A DNA stretch of 64,000 nucleotides from Lytechinus pictus (Eukaryota; Echinodermata; Echinoidea; Temnopleuroida; Toxopneustidae): positions 34,962,501 through 35,026,500 of the forward strand of contig NC_087251.1 in the NCBI RefSeq assembly GCF_037042905.1. Direction: 5' to 3'. The notes beneath the pieces are model-generated. The model searched no databases. It saw only the letters and a list, made by a program, of their open reading frames with translations, and had not been told where the DNA came from. Position 1 is the first letter of the stretch, and each line of letters begins with the position of its first letter. The translations under genes and the position numbers were made by a program. Shown here piece by piece: positions 48,001 to 61,200 of the stretch.

Positions 48001-51000
48001 ATGTCTTTCTCGATATTCGGATTCAAGATTTCATTGCCCATTGTTGGAGCAATAGCTGCTTTGCTGTTCGGGTAAGTAGATATAGGCCTATTTATGATAT
48101 TTCTTCTCGTAAGGCTTACGCTACGTTAACAGTAATATTTAAAACCGAGTTTGAATAATAGACTAAAAATGGGCCCTATCTTCAATTTTTTTTTTCAATC
48201 ACATTTCCTTCATGTTGTTCTCTTTATTCTGAGCTTTGAACCTAGTTTGTTTGCTCGGTTGAACTAATGTAATCATTATTATACATTCAACATAGATGTT
48301 CCTGTAAAACATGGATTCATTCATTGTAAAGTTGTAGATTCTTAGCTCCGCTAGATGGACACTGGATGCACGTAATCAATGTATTTGTTAATTCGCATCC
48401 ACACCATAGCTGTCAACAGTATGAATATAGGCCTACGTACACCAAAGGTGTTCAGTACAGACTTAACATAAAAAGAAGAAGTTCCTGTACTCCGATAGAT
48501 CAAGAGATTGACCAGCGTTATTAACCCCCTCAGTTATATCATGGATAGTCAATAATTTCATATAGCGCTCCATGGTAGCTAGGCCTATACATACAAAGAT
48601 TACACAATTTAATTCTACACTGAATGGAAGTGGTGTACCAAGTATGTTTCCGGTTCTGCCAAGGTGCAGTGGTTCAAAAGTCCCCATCCATCATCGACCT
48701 CCTCGATCGGCTCCTGGCCTGTTCGTAAAAGTAAAAAAAAAGTATTGTGGTCTAAACTAAATTTCGATAATATCATAATCTAACCATATATATATATATG
48801 TATAATCTATATCGGTGTGAGTGGGGAATCAAGTATGGTTTGCTAAGGTGTGCCTATCAATAGTTGTTTATACAACTGATTATACCCTCATTTGCATAGC
48901 TTTAAGTAACTTTGCGTCTCAAAATTCATACAATTCCCTGTGTGAAGCATAGAGTGCCGTGAATGCTGGTACTACTCATGTATATTCGGTTTTGGGGGCT
49001 ATTTCTCTAAGCTGATACCATTGTGAAAACTGTGAAGGACGGCTGAAGGGGAGGTATAACATTAAAATTGATATGTGCAAATTGATATATATTATATCAA
49101 TTAATAATATGTCTGCAAACAATGATCAGTTCTAGACGTTCTGAATAACAGAAATAATTAAAGATCACACCACACAAGTCATGTTATATCTGAAAGTTTA
49201 AAACGTATGATCATCTTTTTCTAAAGTTCGGAATAATGCTAATACGTCTTAAACATTATTAAAACAAATCTTTACTATGTGATCGGAGTAGAACTCGGCT
49301 TCAAATTGCAACAGATGGCAAGATTGATATGACGTTAACCTACGTGCTGCCATGTCGGACAAAGAAAATCACAAGCGACTGTTTGTCCGTCGATAACTTG
49401 AATGCGAGACCCATAAAATTTTACTTCCATAATACGTAATGGTGGTTAGGCCACCTATTTTTGTTGGTACTATAATTTTGTCATTTTGTAAGCACCATTG
49501 ACACAATTACTATCAACATTATTCATGATTTATATATTTATCACCAGCCAGGAGCTATGGAACCTAACCTACCTTTGGAGGAAAGGAATCAAGGGCCCAA
49601 GACCCCTGCCATTGTTAGGCAATATTCTTTCCTGCACAAAGGTAAATTATGAGATGGTAAAAAAGGTTCGATATAAACCTTACAGATGGGAATTGTGAAC
49701 TGATAACTTTTAAGTCATAATTGCTTGAACATTAACGGAGATTCCTCTATTGTTCAGGGGCCGCGGAACGGTTTTCAAGGGGGGGGGGGGGGGCTGACCA
49801 TGCAAAAAATCACAATCCTATGGTAACTTTTACGTTTTTGTACACGGTTTTGGAAAATCTAGTTCATTACATATCAGACATAAATTCGTGGTTAAAGTCA
49901 TATTCCACAATTTATTTAGAAACTAGATTTCGATTTTTATTGATTTCTAAATTCAATACAACAAGACATTTGCTATTTTATTTCATTTTTCTCACCCACT
50001 GTGTAAGATAGTATATGGTGAATACATATTCTGATATGAATTAAGTCCTTGCTTGTGAAAAATGTTAATGAAAGGTCCCCAAAGTTATGTTTTAGAAGTT
50101 TTAACGTTTTTTATTCACTGCAATACAAAACCAAACAATGCACAAAATACAATTCAATTAATTTATTAACCATATAAAAATATTTAAATACAATGTAAAA
50201 TAACATAATATAAATGCATAAATGTAACAAGATATACAACAAATAATTAAACAACAAATGAATATAATTTATACATTCATGTAAAAGAAAAATCTACATA
50301 TGGTAATAGGCAACGAAAAAGATTAAATCTTGTAGGCAGTTGCCCCTTTACAAGTATTCAAATAATCATTAATAATCATAACGTAATCATTATACATTCA
50401 CACATCAAACAATGTATCAATACAATTCAAGGAAGCCCATATTTTATTCTCTAGATTCTCTAACAAAAACACATAACAACATAAAGATAATTATACAAGT
50501 CATTCAATGTAAAATACAAGATGTAATGCATAAACTCTTATCAATATGAAATAAATCCATACGCATATTACTCCCGGTATTATTAAAAACGATTATATAC
50601 GAAAAAATATTATGGAGGTGTATTGGTCCTTGATGATTTTGAAATTAATAAAATCAAATTTCTCCTGTTAATCTGTGGCTACTTGCTAAACTTTTTTTTA
50701 ATGTTTTTTTTTTTACAGGGATTTTACTTGTTTGTGTACAATTGTAAGGAGAAGTATGGTAAAATATACGGGTGAGTATTAACAAATTATTAAGATAGTT
50801 GAGTGGGTGAGTAGTGACGTTGGAAGAGAAAGTAAGGGTTGCCTGTATGCGTGTAATTTTTATATACAATATTCAAAATAAATAAATAGTTAAATAAATA
50901 TGTATATAAATACATGAATAGATAATAATAATAATGATGATGACATTGATCATGAAAATAATGATAATGATTATGATGATAATAATAACATTAATGATAA

Positions 51001-52238
51001 TGATAGTAGTAGTAGTAGTAATAGAAATGATAATAAAAAGAATTTTCCTCTTGACAGATATAAATATGAGTTATTAAGCACCTCCTGTTTAGTATGACCA
51101 GGAATATTAATTACTAAGTGAAGAAAGATCGTATATATATGTGACGGACTGACGGTACAGACAAAAAAGATAAATAACCGACAAAGAAGGAAAAGAATCA
51201 GAAGAAAAATAGAACAAGAAATGGAAACAAGAAGAAGGATATGAAGGATAGATAATAATAATAATTATTATTATTATTATAGTAATGATGATGACGATAA
51301 GTAAGATAAGAAGGAAAATAAGAAGAAAAAAAAAGGAGGAGAAGACGAAGAAGAAGAACACGAAAAAGAAGAAGAAAAGAAAGAAACAAAATAAAGGAAG
51401 AAGGAGATCAGCAGGTCTAATCAGTCGGAAAGGAAGGTTAGGCTCGGAGGCGTTTTGTGATTTTTAAAACTTATTTTTTATTTTTTTAAACAGTTTTTAC
51501 CTGTTTCGACGCCCGGTGGTCGTGATCAGTGATCCCGATATTCTGAAAGACATTCTGGTGAAAAGTTTCTCCAAGTTTACCAATCATGATGTAAGTCACA
51601 ATCTCTGATATTATCCACAAAACATAATTATGTTGATCGATAGAACGTGAGGCTGTGACGGTGATAGTTTCCTTGACGGCAGTTTTTTGTATCATTGTGG
51701 AGAAGTTTATGTCAGAGTACATGTAAATTAGTTGCAATGTTGGGCCATCTCGCAAATTCACAAAATATATTTCAATCAAGGTACATTGTCCGTATGATAT
51801 GTATATATATATGAAAACTGGATATATCATTTAATTAAAAGTTTTAGTTCAAAACAAACAAACTATGTTATTTAAAGTAATTATTCAAAACTGTCGTTCC
51901 AAGAATTAAAAGCATAACGCCTGTGAGATGTTTTTACGGGAATACTTTCTTATGTCCTCTTTGTCGTAGCAATTCTTCTTGAAGAATAGACCTTTAGATC
52001 AAGGTTTATTGGATCTCCGTGATCAAAGATGGAAAAATGTGAGAACGGTCATTACTCCTACATTCAGCGCTCTCAAGATGAAACAGGTTTGTCTTTAACA
52101 AGTGGGATTTAATACGAAAGAAAAGGAGGAATAAATATTGAAGTTAAATCTATTTTTCAATGTATTTACTTATACATATACATGCACACACACCCACACA
52201 CATATCTATATTTCCATCTAATTATCTGTATTTATATA

Positions 52239-52297
<59 letters not shown>

Positions 52298-55200
52298 TTT
52301 ATTTTTTAAATTTATTTCCATTATATTACAATTCTATAATAAATAGAACAATGCAAATAATTTGAGAGACCATTTTATAATGATATATATTAGCTCATTT
52401 TCAACAATATTATTCATGATCTAAATTTTCATTTTCCACTTAGATGTCCCCTTTGATAAACGAATGTTGTGATGTACTGAATGCAACTCTGAAGAAGAAG
52501 CAGGAGGAAGACACCAATATAAGCATTTTCAGGTATAATTAATTTGATCATTCTTCGTTATGATATTTTATTTGTAAGATTCCAATCATTTTCGAGGTAT
52601 TCAAGCATAATTTCACCCATATGTATCCCATACAAATTGCATGTCCCTTTTTAACAACATATTTCATTGTCGTTCAGTGAGAGGTTTGAGAGTCCGACTC
52701 GTGAAAAGTGATGTTTTGGGTTCGAACCCTTGTTCGAGATGTACTTAGCGTTATCAAATGAAACATACCTCCCTTCTATATATAGCATGATGCTAAGCAT
52801 ATAAATTTAGACAAAATTAATTCTTATGCAGGCTACTGGAAAACCAGTTTCATATTGCAAGTGGCTACACCTAGGTCGGGGGTAGATGCAGGATTTACCA
52901 AGGGAGGGTGTCGGAAAAATGAGAAACACACGAAAATAAATATCACCACTCATGGGGAACATGCTTTTTCCAATTAAAATTAATTTTGTTTTAAAATGCC
53001 CAACACCGCCTAGGGTGAATTAAACATTATTTGATCAACTATCATCAAGACGGGGGTGTTAAAATTGATCTTTTTCGTTAGGTTTGTCAAGTCTGAGACA
53101 CTTTATTAAATAAAATCTGAGAACATGAATGCATTCTTACCCATCCACTCTCTTTCTTTGTCTATCTCAAAGGGTTTTGGAGTCGTTCACGATGGACGGT
53201 ATTGCTAAATGTGCCTTTGGACTTCAGGTTGATGCCCAGAACAATCCCGCTGATCCATTCGTTAAACATGCTAAAAAGATCACGGATGCTGGTGTTGAGA
53301 ATCCTGTACTTATGCTGGCAGGTTGGTCCATTACATGGTCATACACTATGGCGCGCCAAGTGTCCGCCAGTTCGAGTGACAAAAAATAATTTTCGTATAC
53401 GAAATAAAACTGCGTCATGACAAAATGATTTTCGTCTGAATAAAACATATTTTGTATACGGAATGGCGTGAAATCGACGAAATTTACTGGCGGACACTTG
53501 GCCCGCCATAATACACAGGGGATAATATTTGGGAGGGTCCGATGTAGCACAGAAACGGCTAGATCCAATGGGGCGACGCGACGGGCTTGCAACGTTTACC
53601 CACGTAATCACGTCACAGCGCGCTATCACGTTACATTCTACACTTTGTTATTTTGCACGCCGCTTAATCACGAAAAGTCACAGTTTTGCACATACGTGAC
53701 AAGTCATGAGTCTTTATGCACTTTTTTATTGCAAGGGGTTGTATAAGACTAATCATGACGTCACACACCAAAATTCACCCGCACAAAGATCTCAATGTAT
53801 GTATGCTACAAAACATACAAATCCGAAAGTCTCGCCCTTTAAATAAACTTTCCTGTATCAATTTTAATATGAAGCAGTTTAATCTCCGATCGTAACCTGC
53901 CATTTTTGTTTCAGTAATTTTTTGTATTTTGATAAAACGAGAGAAATTCCGGCGGTGTTCCATGGAACCCTAGTGGTTTTTACATTGGATTCACAAAAGT
54001 ACCTTTTAAATTTATTTTGTTAAAGTTATTTGATGATTCGTATTTTGCTTGTAGCATTTCACCGAATTGTGGGTCACATTCATAAATCATAACCCAACAT
54101 TTTGTAGATTAGAGGATTTTTTTATTCATTTTTTTTTAACGAATGTACTCAAAACGTGATAGCGCACCGTGACGTGATTACGTGAGTAAACGTTGCAAGC
54201 CGACACGACTGGGCCATTCTTGAAAAACCCACAACCAACAGTTCGGGTTTCAAAAGCTGACTCTTTTTTTTTCTTTAGAAAAAATAAGGAGGGACGGAAG
54301 CGACCTGAGCACAAAGGTCTCTGCAAACGAATTTGATGGCTAGTTTTTGCAATTAGAAAGAGAAAAAATGAAGGATCTGTGCAAATTTTGATGCAGTTTG
54401 TTTAAAGAATTGTCTAAAAAGGGGGACATTATATATATCAACATGGAGAACCTTCCTGGTTGTTGAAAGTTCTCTGTGGAAAATCAAAACAAGAATCGTA
54501 ACATTCTGAAATTAAAATGCCCACGCATATTTCTATTTTAACTTTGGCTTGATGGGCTATTCATATCTGCTATTTTTTCTTCAAGTAAATTAATGAATTT
54601 GAATATTCAATGTACTGTTTAAGTTCTTTCATTTACGTCTATTTTATTCAGGACTTTTCCCTCCACTCGCCTACGTGTTTAACGCTCTTGATATCGGCAT
54701 GTTTCCGGCCGAAACGAAGATTTTTTTTAGGGACGTTGTTGTCAAAGCTATCGATATGAGGAAACATTCTTCTTATAGCGAGGTGGGTAAGAAAAAGATC
54801 GGAATATGAAATAATCTAAATGCTTCACGTACATTTCTCACTTTAAAAATATCGAATTCTGAAAACCTTTGCCTTACTAGTTAATAAAAAAAAATGGTGT
54901 ATAATGTTTGAAGGTTTGCATGGTTGTATGAACAATTGCGGAAGTGGTTTACGGTACACCATGTGTAAGTTTTGGAAAGGACGGCGATAAAAGTGGATAG
55001 AGGTAGAAATGAATGGAGGAATGAGAAAGTGACGGGTAGAAAGTAGAGTATCTTTGGGAAATGAGTGTAGCCCATAAGGACTACAAACTAGAAGGAGTGG
55101 AGAGCTAGAGTAGTAGGTAGAATGAGAGGCTCGAGTAGAAGGCTGGTTGAGTCGAAGAGGTGAGAGAGGCTTGCGTAGATGAGAGAAGGCTTGCTTGAGT

Positions 55201-58200
55201 AGACGAGTGGAGATTCGGGCAGGTTGACTGTCTGTCCTCGGGGTAGCGTTTCATGAAAGGACTTGTCGGACATTTTATCCGACAACTCTTATTTCATCTG
55301 AAAGTTACCATAGTAACAGTGCTTCTCGGCCAATCAAAATCAAGGAAGGTTGTCAGATCCGACAACGTGTCAGTGACAAATGTTGAAGAAAAGCTCCCCT
55401 GGAACTGTAGTACCTGTAGAAAAGGTAAAATAACAGTGAAACATGTTAGTAATATGCTTTTAATTTCTTTATTGGCTCTGTAATAGTAAGCATGTGCTCT
55501 AATTCACAATGCAATACATTTGTCATCTGAATTACCCAATGGTTTCTTTTTATTCTAGCGGAAAGACTTTCTTCAACTTATGATGAACGCCCACAACGAT
55601 GACGACATCGGCTCAGAGGTCGGAAAGGACACGAACAGTCTTAATGACCAGATTGAAGAGCGCAATGGTAAATCTCTCTCCACCAGTAAGAAAACCCAGC
55701 TTACCATGGATGAGATATTTGCACAGGTATAAAATAGCTATATGGTAAATATGATGTATGAAAATCAGCCCCACAAACATGACAAAAGAACTGATCAGCA
55801 CCAGAAACACCAGTTTGGAATCAAACCGATGCTGTTTGATACTAATTGGTGTTGTATAAACACCTATTTGGTGTTAGACCTGTAGTGACTTGACTATATC
55901 TTTTTATATATCTACATCTATATATTCTTTCCTTGTATATATTTTCATTTATATTTCAACATTCTGTATATGTATATAAATTCTTTCTTTTATTTCCAAT
56001 TTCATATATTCTCACTTGTTCACGCCATGTGTATGTACTACAATACTGTACATTCACAGAGCAAGCCAACTCATTTCCTGCTCAAATCTACTTGGCAAAC
56101 ACATTCTTATATTGAGAAACAACCTTTCTTTTGTTCCTAGACTTGGAGCAAACATCCTTTCATTGTCCCTTGTTTATTGCGATGAACTTGTAGGTATACA
56201 ACATCACTACAGAGATGCTTGCATGTTTGCTTTTCTCACAGTCTACCTCTCTCTTCTTTGTTCTTTTCAACTGTGTTATGCCATCCTTTTTGGCGCTTAT
56301 TTCTTTGTCTCACCTTTTCTGATGTTGGTAAAAACAACTTGTTTTCTCCATCACATCATCACTCTACTCTCTGCCTTCGTCCTGTCCACTCATGCTGACC
56401 ATCTCATCCAGCTGCTAGTGAGGATTGAATCAAATCTTGTGGAGGATCAACTTATACTTAATTATTTCTCTGCATTTTCCAATCTTATTCCTTACCGTCA
56501 CTTCCACTCCTTCGAAGTCTATATTCTCTGCATATTTAATGAGCTCATTACTTCGCGAGACATTTTGTGACATCTATCCCTTTTTCTACTATATTTGAAA
56601 TTGTGAAGTGTATATATTTCTATTCACGGATTTGTGCAATTTATCTGAGCGGCTGGACCCCATTTTATCATCTGGCGAGCAAGAATTAAGGTAGGATCTA
56701 ACTTTTATATTTATATTAGGAGATCGGCTTTGCCAATTTCCTAAACTGGTGACCCCGACGTGATCCTGAAACCTTAATTTTCTTTTATCGCCTTCTATTC
56801 ATTTCTCTCTCATTTCGCTATTTTCGCTTCCTCTCGAGCTCTCACTTCGCTATTCTCACTTCGCTATTTTTTTGTTTCCTTTCTACTCCTCAATTTTCTT
56901 AACCCTACAACATGACTATCCGTAATGTTTCCTCTACTCCTGAATCTTTCCTTTCTCCAATCGACCAACTCTCTGCGCAGGCTGACCAGCTCACAATGCA
57001 GATTCAAGCATTAACCATGCTGAAAAACCAGAGAGGGACTTGTAGTCGACAGCGCAAGTCGGTTTCACGCAGTGAGCAGCATGCAGGTGCCCAGTGCTGG
57101 TATCACTGGAAGCATGGGAGCAGTGCTCAAAAGTGCATAGGTCCTTGCTCTTTCTCAGCAAGACAGGCCCAGGGAAACGGTCCCGCCAAGGAATAGCGGC
57201 GACTAACCCCCTTGGCAGCACCCAACCCAGTCGCCTTTTCTTTGTCAACGATAAGTACACTGGTACACGCTATCTCGTCGACACAGGTGCTGAGGTGAGC
57301 ATTTTCCCTCATTCAAAATTGGGAAAACCGGCTAGGGTTGACGCGACAAATATCCAACTACAGGCTGTAAATCGATCACCAATCAAGACTTTCGGACAAA
57401 AGTCTTTCACACTTGATCTCGGTTTACGGCGTGTTTTCCGCTGGATATTTGTTGTGACAGACATACCTACGCCGATTTTGGGTGCCGATTTTCTTGACCA
57501 ATTTGGACTGTTGGTGGATATCAAACACCGCCGATTGATAGACACCAAAACCACTCTTACAGTCCAGGGATGTGGTTCATATACAGGTACTATTAGCCCG
57601 ATGTATGTTCAACACGACTCATCGGAGCGGTTTCACTCCATTCTCCGTCAATATCCGGATATCACACGACCGGTTTACAAGCACTCAGGAGTGAAACATA
57701 CTACCACGCATCACATCCCAACTCGAGGCCCGCCCGCGGCAGCGCGCCCTCGTCGTCTTGCTCCAGATCGTCAGAGAATTGCCCAGGCAGAGTTTGAGCA
57801 CATGCTTGAACTTGGCATTATCCGACAATCTGAGAGCAACTGGTCAAGTCCATTGCACATGGTTCCCAAGAAGACGCCAGGGGACTGGCGGCCTTGTGGT
57901 GATTATCGCTTACTTAACGCTCGCACGGTCCCGGATCGATACCCTATCCCACACTTGCAAGATTTCTCTTCAACTCTTGCAGGTAAGACATTTTTTTCGA
58001 AAATTGATCTCGTTAGGGCATATCATCAGATCCCAGTCGAGCCTAGCGACATTCACAAGACTGCCGTGACCACTCCATTCGGCTTATTCGAATTTGTTCG
58101 AATGCCATTCGGCCTTAGGAATGCAGCGCAAACATTCCAGCGATTGATGGACACCGTCATTCGCGGCCTCCCATTTGTCTATGTTTATCTGGACGATATA

Positions 58201-61200
58201 CTGGTAGCCAGTTCCTCTCAAGATGAACATGAGACACATCTCCGTCAACTATTTGATCGCCTGCAGGAGTATGGCATCATCGTCAATCCCTCGAAATGTC
58301 AGTTTGGTGCTTCATCGCTTTCTTTCCTCGGACATATGGTGGACAACACCGGAATCCGCCCTCTTAGCGACAAAGTGAAAATCATCCGTGATTTTCCCGC
58401 ACCTACGTCACTCACCAAACTTCGAGAATTCCTGGGATTGATAAACTTCTACAGGCGATTCATTCCTCGTTGTGCAGAGGTGCTGCAACCACTGACTGAT
58501 CTGTTGAAAAACAGAACAAAAAAGAACATGCCAATTGATCTTGGAGAGAAAGAGCTTCTTGCTTTCAATCATGCTAAAGATCAATTGGCTAACTCTACTG
58601 TTCTTGTGCACCCTCGCACTGATGTTCCCTTGTGCCTACTAGTCGACGCTTCTGACGTAGGAGTTGGGGGAGCTATCCAACAACGAGTAGATGGAGTTTG
58701 GCAACCTCTGGCTTTCTTCTCTAAGAGGTTACAACCCGCTGAAACCAAATACAGCACTTTTGGTAGGGAGTTGCTTGCAGCATATCTGGGTATCAAGCAC
58801 TTTCGCCATCTTCTTGAAGGTAGGTCATTTACTATCTACACTGACCACAAACCTCTTACCCATGCACTCAGATCGAAACCGGATAGGCATTCGCCACGTG
58901 AAATCCGACAACTCGATTTCATTTCTCAGTTCACTTCTGATATACAGCACATTTCAGGTAAGGAGAACACAGCAGCAGACGCCCTCTCTCGTCTGTATAT
59001 TGACAGAGTTGATTCTTCCTCAATCATAGACTTTGCGGCCATCGCAAAAGATCAGGAAGATGAAACTGAGGTGAAAGACTCCTCACTTCAACTCAAGTCA
59101 ATTGCTCTCCCAGGTTCTACCACTACCATTCTGTGCGATATATCAACTGGTACTGCCAGGCCTTTGGTACCAGTCAAACATAGAAGAGCTCTCTTTGATT
59201 CCCTTCATGGACTTTCTCATCCAGGAATCAGAGCTACTCAAAAGCTCATTACAGAGCGCTTTGTTTGGCCTAGCATCAACGCTGATGTCAGAAAATGGGC
59301 CAAAACATGCCTCGAATGTCAAAAGTGTAAAGTACATCGGCACACCAAAGCACCACTTGGTACTTTCACTTCTCCTGATGCACGCTTCTCTCATGTGCAC
59401 ATTGATCTTGTTGGCCCGCTTCCTTCATCAGAGGGTAACAATTATCTTCTTACTTGTGTTGATCGCTACACCAGATGGCCAGAAGCTATTCCTATCCCAG
59501 ACATCACTGCGGAGACGGTAGCACGAGCATTTGTGGCCAGATGGGTAGCAGTGTTTGGCGCACCTACTACTCTCACAACTGACAGAGGTAGGCAATTTGA
59601 GTCAGCACTTTTCCTTTCACTCACCAACCTCCTTGGCACTAAACGCATCCGCACAACAGCATACCATCCTGCCGCAAATGGTTTAGTGGAGCGTTTTCAT
59701 CGCCAACTTAAAGCCTCTCTCAAGGCTCATAACAAGGTCCGTTGGACCGAGTCACTCCCTTTAGTCTTGCTGGGTATACGCACAGCAATCAAGGCGGACA
59801 TTGGATGCTCTGCAGCAGAACTGGTGTTTGGGACTACAGTCACTCTACCTGCACAATTTGTAGCTCCTTCACAAATTGATTCTGCCGATGACCCATCTAA
59901 CTATGCCCACAGACTAAAGAGAATGATGCGGGAATTACATCCCACTCCTACTAGAAAACAGCAAACTCGAACGCAGGTACATCCTGAACTCCATTATTCA
60001 TCTCACATCTTTCTTAGAGATGATACTGTTACAAAGCCATTGCAGCCTCCATACAGAGGACCCTTCCGAGTCATCCGTCGCACTGACAAGTATTTTACCA
60101 TTGATTATAATGGTAAACATGAAAATGTCAGTGTCGACAGACTGAAACCGGCTTTCATCGAGCAGGAGGCTACCACTCCATTTCATCATCAAGATCCACC
60201 TGACCAAGTTCATCAACAATCCAACTCCACGGACTTGGCAGGGGATCCTGATGACAAGCATATGCCTCCCGAAATTCGTAAGACCCGTTCTGGTCGCCAT
60301 GTCAGGTTTCCTGCCAAGTACGTTCAATTTTTCGGAGACGGTTGAAACATTTCTCACTTCACTGGTGTTTCCAGTCCTTTATTTGCTTGTTTTATATAGC
60401 CAAGTTCCCTTTTACTTTCCCTTGTCGATTTGTTACTACATTTCTATTCGGTACAAATCTAGGGGGGAGCTACTGTAGTGACTTGACTATATCTTTTTAT
60501 ATATCTACATCTATATATTCTTTCCTTGTATATATTTTCATTTATATTTCAACATTCTGTATATGTATATAAATTCTTTCTTTTATTTCCAATTTCATAT
60601 ATTCTCACTTGTTCACGCCATGTGTATGTACTACAATACTGTACATTCACAGAGCAAGCCAACTCATTTCCTGCTCAAATCTACTTGGCAAACACATTCT
60701 TATATTGAGAAACAACCTTTCTTTTGTTCCTAGACTTGGAGCAAACATCCTTTCATTGTCCCTTGTTTATTGCGATGAACTTGCAGGTATACAACATCAC
60801 TACAGAGATGCTTGCATGTTTGCTTTTCTCACAGTCTACCTCTCTCTTCTTTGTTCTTTTCAACTGTGTTATGCCATCCTTTTTGGCGCTTATTTCTTTG
60901 TCTCACCTTTTCTGATGTTGGTAAAAACAACTTGTTTTCTCCATCACATCATCACTCTACTCTCTGCCTTCGTCCTGTCCACTCATGCTGACCATCTCAT
61001 CCAGCTGCTAGTGAGGATTGAATCAAATCTTGTGGAGGATCAACTTATACTTAATTATTTCTCTGCATTTTCCAATCTTATTCCTTACCGTCACTTCCAC
61101 TCCTTCGAAGTCTATATTCTCTGCATATTTAATGAGCTCATTACTTCGCGAGACATTTTGTGACATCTATCCCTTTTTCTACTATATTTGAAATTGTGAA

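Noticed and set aside
52238-52298. Regular short repeats resembling an array
   Set aside because: Pure TCTA microsatellite without spacers; no CRISPR-like structure exists in the window.
53129-53592. Several overlapping open frames on both strands at 53.1-53.6 kb
   Set aside because: The plus-strand one is P450 B exon 7 read through its donor site; the others are shadows over a palindromic MITE.
55087-55285. Open frames across 55.1-55.5 kb
   Set aside because: They overlap a MITE in P450 B intron 8 and read repeat sequence.
56016-56570. 184-codon LTR frame as a host gene
   Set aside because: It is repeated in both LTRs, so it belongs to the element; coding status is unproven and it is kept only as a finding.
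57094-57096. GTG at 57094 as the pol start codon
   Set aside because: A GTG start is not expected in an animal element; the frameshift signal at 57172 explains pol entry.
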